DNA from: Actinacidiphila bryophytorum
GTDB taxonomy: Bacteria > Actinomycetota > Actinomycetes > Streptomycetales > Streptomycetaceae
Assembly (NCBI RefSeq): GCF_016916835.1
Contig: NZ_JAFFIX010000025.1
Location: 62,001 to 126,000, forward strand
Direction of reading: 5' to 3'
Length of the DNA: 64,000 bases
The notes beneath the pieces are model-generated. The model was not told the origin of the DNA. It worked only from the letters and a program-made list of their open reading frames with translations, and did no database searches. The first letter of the stretch is position 1. The number at the start of each line of letters is the position of its first letter. Below, piece after piece: positions 29,068 through 37,560 of the stretch. Both the position numbers and the translations under genes were made by a program.

Positions 29068-30284
29068 TGGGTGGCCTGGCGTGGGAGGGGGGTGGCCGCC
29101 GTGGACAGGTGGGCGGATATGTGGCGGATCAGGTGGGTCAGGTCGGCGCAGTAGACGGAGCGGTTGCGGAAGCCGGTGGCCGCCAGGTAGCGGTGGGCGT
29201 AGTGGCCGCCGCCGCACACCTCGACCAGGGTGCAGGCCCGGCATTCGGCGCCGAGGGCTGCGAGGCCCGCCTGGCGGGCGGCGACGCCGGGGTGGGCGAG
29301 CACCTGGTCGAAGCTGTGGTGGAAGACGTCCATGCCGGTGGCGGCGGCGCCCTCGTACGCCGACTTCAGCGAGTCGACCTGCTCGATGCTGCCGTCGGTC
29401 TCGACGACCACGGCGGTGAAGGGCTGCAGGCCGAGCCGTTCGGTGGCGGCGGGCACCCCGAGGAGCAGCGCGATGCACTCCTCGAAGAGCCGCACCCGGG
29501 TCTCCCTGCGGTCCGCGGCCCACCACCGGTCGAAGACGGCGGTCAGCCAGCGGCCGTACGGTGCCGGGTCGGTGGGCGGTGCGGGCAGCCCGGGCGGCGG
29601 GGTCGTCCAGTTGCCGTGCGGCAGCAGCAGGTCGATCGCGGGCGGCGCGAAGTCCAGCAGGGACTCGTAGACCGCGACGGGGTCGTGCCGCAGGTCGGCC
29701 ACGCACAGCACACCCGCGTACGCCTCCGGTGCGGTCCGTGCGAGCAGCCGCAGCCCGGCCGCGGCGGCGGGCCATGCGGGGCGCCCCGCGTGGTCGACCC
29801 GGGCGGTGTTGTGCGCGGGCCGGCCGCCGTCGAGGCTGACGCCGATGCGTATCCGCGCGTCGCGCAGCCGGGCGATGCGGTCCGCGGTCAGCAGCGTGGC
29901 GTTGGTCTGCACCGCCGCGTGCACGGTGCTCGGCACGGTCCGCCGCAGCCGTTCGACGTCGGCGGCCAGCCGGTCGGCGCCGGCGAGCAGGGGTTCGCCG
30001 CCGTGCAGGACGACGGCGACCTCGCGAAGCCCGTGCGCGGCGGCGTGTTCCGCGATGCGGTGGGCGGTGGCCCGCGCGACTTCGGGGGCCGCGGTCCTGG
30101 GGCGGTCGCGCCAGCCGGCGTCCTGGCCCGCGTAGAGGTAGCAATATGTGCAGGCGAGGTTGCACCGGCTGTGCGTCTTGAGTATGAACTGCCGTATCGG
30201 CTCCCGCCGTTCCGGCTGCTGCTGCACCGCCACGTGTGGTGTCGGCTCTGCGCTCGGCGCGGTCGGCTGCCGCTGCTGGGCCAC
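29064..30284 (-). CDS. fxsB: FxsB family radical SAM/SPASM peptide maturase
   Basis: A 406-residue enzyme that uses SAM and iron-sulfur clusters to cross-link the FxSxx peptide. The radical SAM cluster motif CNLACTYC has Cys41, Cys45 and Cys48. Then come VVLHGGEPLLAG (the GGE SAM-binding motif) and IGVSLDGGRPAHN. The C-terminal SPASM region holds a Cys cluster (ECRACTLVEVCGGGHYAHRY, then SVYCAD) for auxiliary clusters. FxsB relatives are three-residue cyclophane-forming enzymes acting on an aromatic-X-X motif. The start is a GTG preceded by GGGGAGGCGAG. The precursor gene lies 145 bp upstream. The much longer open frame upstream is a shadow. Confidence 0.93.
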   Translation of the reverse strand: MAQQRQPTAPSAEPTPHVAVQQQPERREPIRQFILKTHSRCNLACTYCYLYAGQDAGWRDRPRTAAPEVARATAHRIAEHAAAHGLREVAVVLHGGEPLLAGADRLAADVERLRRTVPSTVHAAVQTNATLLTADRIARLRDARIRIGVSLDGGRPAHNTARVDHAGRPAWPAAAAGLRLLARTAPEAYAGVLCVADLRHDPVAVYESLLDFAPPAIDLLLPHGNWTTPPPGLPAPPTDPAPYGRWLTAVFDRWWAADRRETRVRLFEECIALLLGVPAATERLGLQPFTAVVVETDGSIEQVDSLKSAYEGAAATGMDVFHHSFDQVLAHPGVAARQAGLAALGAECRACTLVEVCGGGHYAHRYLAATGFRNRSVYCADLTHLIRHISAHLSTAATPLPRQATQ

Positions 30285-30429
30285 CTCGCCTCCCCGTGTC
30301 CGGGGGCCGCCCCGTCGGCCCCCGCGGTTGTTCCCGCCGCGCGGCCCACCGCAAACGCGCAGGCGGGCTTTTGGCCGTAACCGCCCCCTGCGGTGTGCGG
30401 TCCGGCCGTGCCGGGTGGGGGGTTGTGCG

Positions 30430-30600
30430 CTACATCGAGTTGTCGAAGCCCCAGAGCGCTTCGCCGCCCGGTGCCGCGACCCGCTCGCGCAGGTCGCTGA
30501 CGAGCGCGGCGAGCACCGGGTGCTCGACGGTTCGCAGGGTTTCCAGGTCGAGTCCCAGTACGTCGGGCGCACTCGCGCCACCGTGCGGCTCTGCTTCCAT
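30430..30600 (-). CDS. fxsA: FxSxx-COOH-type RiPP precursor peptide (FxsA-like)
   Basis: A 56-residue peptide, MEAEPHGGASAPDVLGLDLE at the N-terminus and EALWGFDNSM at the C-terminus. The helical Leu-rich leader (LRTVEHPVLAALVSDLRERV) and the terminal aromatic motif fit substrates of FxsB cyclophane synthases. The Phe sits five from the end, as in FxSxx-COOH peptides, but Asn replaces the usual Ser at the third position (FDN), as in Xye/Grr-type substrates. The ATG overlaps the upstream vWA-gene stop (TGATG) and has a GGAGG site. Position directly before fxsB supports the call. It is short and absent from most automatic gene calls. Confidence 0.85.
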   Translation of the reverse strand: MEAEPHGGASAPDVLGLDLETLRTVEHPVLAALVSDLRERVAAPGGEALWGFDNSM

Positions 30601-33600
30601 CACGGACCTCCGTGTCCAGGTGAGTTGAGCGCGGCCATGCGCTCAGCGGTGCGGCGGCCGGCTTCGCCGCCCTCGTCCGGGAGTTGGCGCCAGCCCGCCA
30701 GCGCCGAGCGATACGCGTCGGCCGCTGCCCGTGGTCGGCGGGCCGATTCGTAGACCACGCCACGCCAATGATGCGCCTGTGCGGCGAGACGCACCATGGG
30801 GCGCGGGTCGAACGCGCGGGCCGCGGCGTTCTCGGCCGCGTCGGCGGCCCGCCGGTAGGCGTCGGCGGCCTGGTCGAGGCGTTCTGAGCGCCGGGTGTGG
30901 TCGTACCCGCGCCGGTGCACCTCGCCCAGCTCGTAGCAGATCCGGGCGATCTGCGCGGGCTCGACGGCGGGTTGGACGGCCCGCAGCAGTACGTGTTCTG
31001 CTTCGCGCAGGTCGACCAGGTCGCCTTCCGCGACGTAGCGCAGCACGAGTGCGCGGCCGAGCATCAGCAGCCTGCCGGGCAGCCGCGGGTCGTCGGAGGG
31101 GGTCTCCATACGGCAGTCCCGCAGCACCAGCACGGCCCGGTTGACGAAGAGTTCGCCGCCCGGGAGCGCGGCCCGGTCGAGCAGGGCGCCGCCCCATTCG
31201 GCGACGAGGTCGCTGTATTCGGGGCGGTCGCGCGGGGTGAGCCGGCAGGCTTCCGCGAACCGCCCTGCGGCGGCTTCGAGTTCACCGGGCTGGCCCGCTT
31301 CGGAGTGCCGGGCGGCCCTGATCCGCCCGGCCCTCGCCAGGATCGCGGCCCGCAGCAGCCGGTCGCGGGTCTCACCGAGCGCACGGTCCACCAGCCGCTG
31401 GGCGTCGGGCAGCCGGCCGCCGGCCAGGAGCAGCGCGTCGACCAGGGCGAGGGTCGCGGGCACGAGGGCTTCGGGTCCCGCGTCCTCGCGCTGGAGTGCG
31501 TCGAGCCCGGCGGCGAAGGAGGTGGCGGCCTGCTCGGCGCAGACCTGCTCGCGCTCCCGGTTGTCGGCGGCACCGGCCAGCCGCAGCAGGGCGCGGCCGT
31601 GGGCGAGGGCGAGTTGGCTGGGGCGGTCGGCGGCGGGCGGCCAGGCGTCGGCGAAGGCTTCGAGCGAGCCGACGGTCTCCTCCAGGAGCACCGCGTCACC
31701 GCTGATGAGCCACTGGTCCTCCAGCACCTGGACGCGTTCCATGGTGGCGGCCAGCAGTTCCGCCCGTTCCAGGCCAGGGGAGGCGCAGACGGCGGTGAGT
31801 TCGCGGTCGGCGCGGCGCAGCAGCTCCAGTGCGCCGCGGGTGTCGCCGACGGCGGCCCGGTCGTCGGCCGAGGCGCGCAGCACCCCGGCACGTACCGCCC
31901 GGGCCTTGACCGAGCCGGGGTGTGCGGCGGCGGTCTCGGCGGCGTCCTGGGCCTCGCGCAGCAGCCCGGGGCCGCCGCGCAGCCGCCACAGCCTGATGAG
32001 CTGCTCGGCCAGTTCGCTCCACAGCTCGGGGTCGGTGCCGTGCCGGAACTCCTCGGCCGCGGCTTTGCGCAGCAGTTGGACGGCCTCCATCAGGTTCTGC
32101 ACCATGCCCTCGTCGCGGAACCTGGCGACGAGTTCCCTGGCCCGCAGCACGACCGACGAGGTGCCGCCCGTACCGCCGGCGCGCCCGGCGCCGCCGCCTG
32201 AGCCGCGCGGGGCGCCGCTGCCTGCGAGCGGCACGAAGCGCTCCAGGACGCGGGCGGCGACCTCCGCGAAGGGCTGCTGGGAGTCGGCGCCCACGGCGGC
32301 GCTCTCGGCGCGGGCGGTGTCGCGTGCGGCGGAGGCGACGGCCGCGTCGGACACGGCGTCGCTGGGCGGCCCGCCGTCGGTGAGCTGGGTGATGGCAAGG
32401 GCCGGGAAGTTGGGGCCGCTGCGCCCGAAGCGCTGCTCGACGTACTCGGAGCAGTGCTTGAGCACCAGCCGCGCCTCGTCCAGGCCGAGCGGCTCCAGCA
32501 GCACGTCCCGCACGCCGGGCGCGAACTCGTACCACCGGTGGTCGTCGCCCTCGGCTCTCACCACCAGTCCGCTGAGCAGCACTTCGGCCAGTTCCGCGGG
32601 TCCTGAGTCGGGCAGCATGGTGCGCTGCACGAGCTGCATGACGGGCAGGAAGAGCGGTGCGGCCGACAGGTAGACGGCGAGCTGGGCGGCGGCGGGCGAG
32701 GCGGCGGAGCGGAAGCGGCCGACCAGTGCGGTGGGCGGTACGGTCGTGCGCCGCGGGCGGCCGGGGCTCGGCGGCTGGTCGGAGCGGACCCAGCCGACGG
32801 CGGCCGGCACCTGCCCGGCGCCGATCCCGGCCAGCAGCCGTGCCCAGGCGCCGAGCGCCTGCGCGGTGGGCGGCAGTACGGGCACGGGCAGCGCGTCGCC
32901 CGCGGGCGGTGTGGTGAAGCCGCCGGCGCCGGCGGAGAAACGCAGGGGCGCGGCCGGCAGCGGGCCTTCCGCCCGGTGCAGCACCCCGTAGGAGACCGGC
33001 AGCCGGGTGCGCGACCACAGCCGGGCGGGCAGCGGCTGGAGCACCGCCACCGGGCCGTACCCGGCCAGCCGGTGCAGCAGCCGGTGCGCCTGGCCCGAGC
33101 GCCACAGCGGCCCGGCGCAGTCGCTGACCAGCAGGGTGACGCGGCGGCCCGTGGGGTCGATCAGCTGGTCGGCGGAGCGCAGCCCGGACGGTTCCGGGTC
33201 GAAGCGGCCGCTGACCGCGGGGGTGCCCTCGGGGGTGGCGTGCAGATGGCGGACCTGCACCTCGTGGAAGGCGCCGAGGCGTTCGAAGACGCCGCCCAGT
33301 TCGCGCAGCATCCGCTCCCACACGTACATCGAGGAGGAGGCGTCCATCAGCAGCTGCATGGCGGCGTTGCCGCGCCCGACGGGCCGGAACACCGGCAGCA
33401 GCAGCCCGCCGGCCAGGGCGGACCGCTCGGCGGTCGCGGCTTCGTCGAGGGTCTCCCGCAGCGGCCTGGCGGGACTGCGGTAGCGCTGCAGCGGCCGCAG
33501 CGCCGACTGGAGTTCGAGCAGCCGGGGCAGTGTGGTGGCCTCGGGCACCGCGACGGTCAGGCCCGCGGCGCCCGGGTGGGCGCGGCCGGGCTCGGCCACG

Positions 33601-33962
33601 CCCGGGTAGAGGTCGACCATGCCGCCGCCGTCCGGCTCGGGCGGCACCAGGCGCCGGCCGCGCCCGTCGGTGCCGTCGGCCGGGACCTGGGGCAGGTCGC
33701 CCGGGGCGCCGCCCTGGCCGCCGCCGCTGTCGGTCTCCGGGTCGCGCGGGCGGCCCGCCGGGGCGGGCTCCGGCGCGGTGGGCACCGACCAGCGGGCCAG
33801 CCACAGCGCGTCGGCCAGTTCGCCGGTGCCGGGTTCGAGCCCGGCACCGCTCAGCCGGCCGACGAGTTCGGCCAGCGGGTCGGGCGCGGGCCGCCCGCCG
33901 CCGGCGTCCTCCGCTGGCACGTCCGCCGGCTGCTGCGGGCTGCGGTTCGGCTCGGCGTCCAC
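30600..33962 (-). CDS. SAV_2336-type vWA/TPR protein of the vWA-MoxR-VMAP system
   Basis: A 1120-residue protein. The N-terminal ~130 residues are disordered. A vWA-like domain then carries a MIDAS motif DASSS (residues 207-211) and LLVSDCAGP. A winged-helix-like middle part follows, and from about 640 a long array of TPR-like helices (AADAYRRAADAAENAAARAF near the end). It matches the SAV_2336 N-terminal-domain family. In the predicted ternary conflict systems the vWA protein is the adaptor remodelled by the MoxR ATPase. The GTG at 33962 has a GAGG site and lies 7 bp after the ATPase gene. Its stop overlaps fxsA. Confidence 0.85.
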   Translation of the reverse strand: MDAEPNRSPQQPADVPAEDAGGGRPAPDPLAELVGRLSGAGLEPGTGELADALWLARWSVPTAPEPAPAGRPRDPETDSGGGQGGAPGDLPQVPADGTDGRGRRLVPPEPDGGGMVDLYPGVAEPGRAHPGAAGLTVAVPEATTLPRLLELQSALRPLQRYRSPARPLRETLDEAATAERSALAGGLLLPVFRPVGRGNAAMQLLMDASSSMYVWERMLRELGGVFERLGAFHEVQVRHLHATPEGTPAVSGRFDPEPSGLRSADQLIDPTGRRVTLLVSDCAGPLWRSGQAHRLLHRLAGYGPVAVLQPLPARLWSRTRLPVSYGVLHRAEGPLPAAPLRFSAGAGGFTTPPAGDALPVPVLPPTAQALGAWARLLAGIGAGQVPAAVGWVRSDQPPSPGRPRRTTVPPTALVGRFRSAASPAAAQLAVYLSAAPLFLPVMQLVQRTMLPDSGPAELAEVLLSGLVVRAEGDDHRWYEFAPGVRDVLLEPLGLDEARLVLKHCSEYVEQRFGRSGPNFPALAITQLTDGGPPSDAVSDAAVASAARDTARAESAAVGADSQQPFAEVAARVLERFVPLAGSGAPRGSGGGAGRAGGTGGTSSVVLRARELVARFRDEGMVQNLMEAVQLLRKAAAEEFRHGTDPELWSELAEQLIRLWRLRGGPGLLREAQDAAETAAAHPGSVKARAVRAGVLRASADDRAAVGDTRGALELLRRADRELTAVCASPGLERAELLAATMERVQVLEDQWLISGDAVLLEETVGSLEAFADAWPPAADRPSQLALAHGRALLRLAGAADNREREQVCAEQAATSFAAGLDALQREDAGPEALVPATLALVDALLLAGGRLPDAQRLVDRALGETRDRLLRAAILARAGRIRAARHSEAGQPGELEAAAGRFAEACRLTPRDRPEYSDLVAEWGGALLDRAALPGGELFVNRAVLVLRDCRMETPSDDPRLPGRLLMLGRALVLRYVAEGDLVDLREAEHVLLRAVQPAVEPAQIARICYELGEVHRRGYDHTRRSERLDQAADAYRRAADAAENAAARAFDPRPMVRLAAQAHHWRGVVYESARRPRAAADAYRSALAGWRQLPDEGGEAGRRTAERMAALNSPGHGGP

Positions 33963-33969
33963 GGCCGCC

Positions 33970-34983
33970 TCACCTGGGCCGGTCGAGCCGCTGGATGAGC
34001 ATGTCCGCGAGCCGGGAACGGGTGGGGGGCGCGGCATGGTGGGTGAGGTAGATCGCGTTCAGCAGCTGGTCGGTGGCGAGCAGTTCGCTGCGCGAGCGGT
34101 CGAGGAAGCGGGCGACCAGGTCCTCGCCGACGGTGGCCGCCTCGTCGCCGAGGTGGGCGCGCACCACGGTGGACAGCCGCTGGTGGTCGGGGCGGTCGAG
34201 CTCCAGGTGGATGCAGCGGCGCAGCAGCGGTGCGGGGAAGTCCCGCTCGCCGTTGCTGGTGAGGATCACGAAGGGGAAGGCCCGGCAGCGGACCCTGCCC
34301 TCCCCCACGGTGACCTTGGCGCCGTCGTCGGTGAGGACGTCGACCTGTGGTTCGCGCTCGGCGAGGCGTTCGAGCTCGGGTATGCCGTACTCGCCCTCCT
34401 CCATGACGTTGAGCAGGTCGTTGGGCAGGTCGATGTCGCTCTTGTCCAGCTCGTCGATGAGCAGCACCCGGGGCTTGGCGGTGGGCAGCAGCGCGGTGCC
34501 GAGCGGGCCGAGCCGGATGTAGCTGCCGATGCCGCCGGGCGGGGCGGTGCCGGAGTGCGCGGCGATCTGGTTGTCCTGCAGCCGGGCGATGGCGTCGTAG
34601 CGGTAGAGCCCGTCCTGCAGGGTGCTGCGGCTGACGATCGGCCAGTGCAGGACCCGGCCCAGGCCCAGTTCGTACGCCACCGCGTGCGCGAGGGTGGACT
34701 TGCCGGTGCCGGGGCTGCCGGTGACCAGCAGCGGGCGGCGCAGGTACAGCGCCGCGTTGACCATCTCCAGCTCCTCGGGGCTGGGGCGGTGCATCTCGGC
34801 CATGTGCCGGTAGGCGCCGAGCCTGCGGGCCGAGGAGCTGTCGGGCCCCGGTCCCGGCGCGACCAGCGGGCCGCCGTCGAAGTCCCGCCAGGGCGGGGGC
34901 TCGGGCAGTCCGTCGATGCGGGTGTGGGGTTCCCCGGTGCCGCGGTAGATGAGCCAGTCGCCGGACGGTTCCGGTTCGGTCAT
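33970..34983 (-). CDS. MoxR family AAA+ ATPase
   Basis: A 337-residue AAA+ ATPase. Walker A is LLVTGSPGTGKSTLAHAV and Walker B RVLLIDELDKSDIDLPNDLLNVMEEGE. Sensor 1 is FVILTSNGERDFP and the arginine-finger region APLLRRCIHLELDRP. MoxR proteins remodel vWA-domain partners, and here a vWA protein is the next gene, only 7 bp downstream. The ATG at 34983 is preceded by GAGGTGAG. Together with the upstream protease/VMAP gene it forms the ATPase core of the ternary system. Confidence 0.93.
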   Translation of the reverse strand: MTEPEPSGDWLIYRGTGEPHTRIDGLPEPPPWRDFDGGPLVAPGPGPDSSSARRLGAYRHMAEMHRPSPEELEMVNAALYLRRPLLVTGSPGTGKSTLAHAVAYELGLGRVLHWPIVSRSTLQDGLYRYDAIARLQDNQIAAHSGTAPPGGIGSYIRLGPLGTALLPTAKPRVLLIDELDKSDIDLPNDLLNVMEEGEYGIPELERLAEREPQVDVLTDDGAKVTVGEGRVRCRAFPFVILTSNGERDFPAPLLRRCIHLELDRPDHQRLSTVVRAHLGDEAATVGEDLVARFLDRSRSELLATDQLLNAIYLTHHAAPPTRSRLADMLIQRLDRPR

Positions 34984-35013
34984 GTCACTCACCTCGATAC
35001 CTCGCATCCCTGG

Positions 35014-37038
35014 TCAAGGGGTCTCCAACGGCTCGTCGGTCCCGGGCAGCGGCCGGGTCGGATCGTGATAGAAGAGCATGAGACCGGCGGACCAGAACTT
35101 CTCCGGCACCCCGTCGTCCACTTCGGCGCGCAGGTCGGCGAGCAGCCGCGGCAGCCGGCCCGCGGACCTCGCGGCCCGCACCGCCCGGCCCATGCCGCGG
35201 TGGAAGTCCGCGCACACCGACTCCTGCGGCACCGGCCGGCGGCGCCACAGGGCGACGCTGTAGCCGCTGCGGACGATGCGGTCCAGCGCCTCGGGTGCGG
35301 CGGCGGCGCTGCGGCACAGCGCGGGCAGCGTGTCGCGTGGGCGGGCGCGCAGGTCCGCCTCGTCCGGCAGCGGGCTCGCGGTGCCCTCGTCGCAGTCCAG
35401 GATGTGGGTGCGGGGCGGCTGTTCGTGCAGGGTGCGCCAGCGGGCGGCGCGCTCGTCGGCGGCGGCGCCGTCCTCGTCGGGCATGTCGGTCCTGCGGACC
35501 ACGACCGGCCGGTCGGCGTCGACGCCGAGCTGGCGGACATCGGAGAATCGGCCCACGAGGGCTCCGGGAAGCGCGAGTTGGATGACTGCCAGCGTGCCCG
35601 AGCCGTCGCAGCGGCGGAAGGCCTCACGCAGCGGCTGGCGTAATCTGGCCGCCAGCGCGTCGAATTCGGTGCCCGCGTCGAACTCCTCCTCCACACAGTC
35701 CACTTCGCCGCTCTCCGGCACCGCGCTGACCCGCCAGTCGTAGCGGCCGGGCTCCCAGCCGCGCGGGAAGATCTCCAACAGGGCCTCGGGGCCGTGCCGT
35801 TCGGCCGGCGCGGTCCGGACGGCGCCGGGTGCGGCCCTGGCCCGCAGCCGGCTCCTGCGCTCGTCGACCAGGGTGCGGCGGAAGAGCCGGCTGAGCGGGA
35901 CCGCGGCGCCCGCGGTCTGCTGCGCCCAGCCCCACAGCGCGCGCTCGGCCGCCTCGTCGGCCGCCGCGGCCCGGTCGGCGGTCGCGGCGTGGACGGCGAA
36001 CCGCAGCACCGCTTCCAGTTCCGTGGTGCCGCGCCGCAGGTCGTAGAGCAGGCCGAGGCCGTCGCGCCAGGCGCGCGGGGCGACCGGCAGGCCCAGGGCG
36101 CGGCCGCCGCGCACCGCCCCGATGACGTCCTCCAGGCTCCCGGTGTCGACCGGCGGCGGCAGCTGGGCGAGCAGCCCGAGCAGTTCCGTGCGCTGTCCCG
36201 GGGTCAGGGCGCGGCCGTCGCAGGCGCCGATCTCGCTGTGCGCGTCGGTCCAGGTGCCGCCGTCGTCGCGGACGAAGGCGTGCCGGTCGGCGTGGTGCAG
36301 GTCGTGCGCGGCCATCACCCGGTGGTAGAGGTCGAGCGCGGGGTCGCCGGCGTCGCCCGCGGGCAGCCGGCGCAGCTGCTGGATGCCGACGGCCTGGCCG
36401 CCGTCCTGGCCCCGCCTGCGGGCCTTGAGCACCCCGATGACCTCGCCGCGCACCAGGTCCACCACGGGGCCGCCGGACACGCCGTGCGGCATCTCGTCCT
36501 CGTTGCCGAGCTTGAGCACCCCGCTGGTGCCGACCTGGCCGCTGATGGTGCACCTGCCGTTGTACGGCTCGGGCTCCGGGTCGCCGGGGGTGTAGCCGAA
36601 GAAGGCGACCTGGTTGGTGGTGTACGCCTTGGCGGTGCGCTCGGTCAGCCACACGCAGGGGTGGTCGACCGGGTCGAGCAGCCGGATCAGGGCGAGGTCG
36701 GGGGCGGGCCAGCTGCCGCTGCCGTGCTCGGCGGGCTCGGCCCATTCGACGACGCCGTCGAGCATGCGGTCGCCCCAGCCGACCGTGACCTGGCGTGCCG
36801 CCGGCTGCCCCACGCCCGCCGCCTCCTCCGTGTCCTCAGCGTCCTCGGCGCCCTCAGATGATCCCCGGCACGCCACATGGGCGCAGGTGAGCACCCAGTT
36901 CGGCGCGACGAAGAAGCCGCTGCCGTACAGCGGACGGCCGGGCTTCGCGCCGTGGATGCGGACGGTCGCCTCGCGGACCAGCGGGACCAGGACCTCGGCC
37001 GGGTCGATGGGCTCGGGCTCATCGATCCGCGGCGTCAC
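35014..37038 (-). CDS. Trypsin-like protease with VMAP-like C-terminal region
   Basis: A 674-residue cytosolic protein starting at GTG. The N-terminal 210 residues form a trypsin-fold domain with an intact triad: His54 (LTCAHVA), Asp114 (PDLALIRL) and Ser188 (HGVSGGPVVD). There is no signal peptide, so it should act inside the cell. A small helical domain (about 275-350, TPGQRTELLGLL) looks like an effector-associated adaptor. The rest resembles the vWA-MoxR-associated protein (VMAP) region. It heads the operon, 30 bp before the MoxR gene. The likely role is an effector protease kept in check by the ATPase/vWA pair, which is inference. Confidence 0.83.
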   Translation of the reverse strand: MTPRIDEPEPIDPAEVLVPLVREATVRIHGAKPGRPLYGSGFFVAPNWVLTCAHVACRGSSEGAEDAEDTEEAAGVGQPAARQVTVGWGDRMLDGVVEWAEPAEHGSGSWPAPDLALIRLLDPVDHPCVWLTERTAKAYTTNQVAFFGYTPGDPEPEPYNGRCTISGQVGTSGVLKLGNEDEMPHGVSGGPVVDLVRGEVIGVLKARRRGQDGGQAVGIQQLRRLPAGDAGDPALDLYHRVMAAHDLHHADRHAFVRDDGGTWTDAHSEIGACDGRALTPGQRTELLGLLAQLPPPVDTGSLEDVIGAVRGGRALGLPVAPRAWRDGLGLLYDLRRGTTELEAVLRFAVHAATADRAAAADEAAERALWGWAQQTAGAAVPLSRLFRRTLVDERRSRLRARAAPGAVRTAPAERHGPEALLEIFPRGWEPGRYDWRVSAVPESGEVDCVEEEFDAGTEFDALAARLRQPLREAFRRCDGSGTLAVIQLALPGALVGRFSDVRQLGVDADRPVVVRRTDMPDEDGAAADERAARWRTLHEQPPRTHILDCDEGTASPLPDEADLRARPRDTLPALCRSAAAAPEALDRIVRSGYSVALWRRRPVPQESVCADFHRGMGRAVRAARSAGRLPRLLADLRAEVDDGVPEKFWSAGLMLFYHDPTRPLPGTDEPLETP

Positions 37039-37255
37039 CCCGCTCCCCCCATGCCCTCGATCGCATCAGTCGCACCTGTCACAGCGGTCAGCGCGCCCAT
37101 ACCACCCCCCACTGGCCGGTCATCCGGGAAAGGCTAGTGCCTGCCGGTGCCCGCGCGAGGCCCTTCGGGCAACTCCTATCCTTGTCCAGTCTGTCCCGTC
37201 CTTCGCTGTTCTTCCCCGTCCGGCGACCCTCCCACCCCTGTTTCAGGAGCAGATC

Positions 37256-37438
37256 TTGTACTTCACCGACCGCGGCATCGAGGAACTCGCCGACCGGCGC
37301 GGCGAGGAGGAGGTCACCCTCGAGTGGCTGGCCGACCGGCTGCGCGAGTTCGTGGACCTCAACCCGGAGTTCGAGGTCCCCGTCGAGCGCCTGGCGACGT
37401 GGCTGGCCCGGCTGGACGACGAGGACGAGGACGACTGA
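37256..37438 (+). CDS. DUF6104 family small acidic protein
   Basis: A 60-residue protein opening YFTDRGIEELADRRGEEEVT and ending with a run of Asp/Glu. The sequence matches the DUF6104 family conserved across streptomycetes, function unknown. It starts at a TTG with a CAGGAG site at 37245-37250. It is divergent from the conflict-system operon and precedes the DUF4097-PadR pair. There is no membrane segment, and it is probably a cytosolic helical protein. Confidence 0.85.
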   Translation: MYFTDRGIEELADRRGEEEVTLEWLADRLREFVDLNPEFEVPVERLATWLARLDDEDEDD

Positions 37439-37481
37439 GCCGGCCGCTCCCGGCGTCGGCCCGCCCCGAGCACCACCGCCC

Positions 37482-37537
37482 TTGACTTCCGCGGCACGCG
37501 ATATATCGTGTTCCCAGAGGACGCGATATACCGCGTT
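37482..37537 (+). promoter_or_regulatory. Promoter with tandem PadR-type operators
   Basis: A -35 box (TTGACT, 37482-37487) and -10 box (TATCGT, 37504-37509) with a 16-bp spacer precede the DUF4097-padR operon. Two near-identical palindromic sites, ACGCGATATATCGTGTT at 37496-37512 and ACGCGATATACCGCGTT at 37521-37537, cover the -10 and start region exactly 25 bp apart. The arrangement suggests autorepression by the PadR protein encoded second in the operon. Confidence 0.7.
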
Positions 37538-37560
37538 GGCCGGCGGCAAGGAGGGGCACG

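Noticed and set aside
28488..30380. Plus-strand 630-codon ORF opposite fxsB
   Set aside because: It is the complement of fxsB and its repeats; codon pattern and domains support the minus-strand genes.
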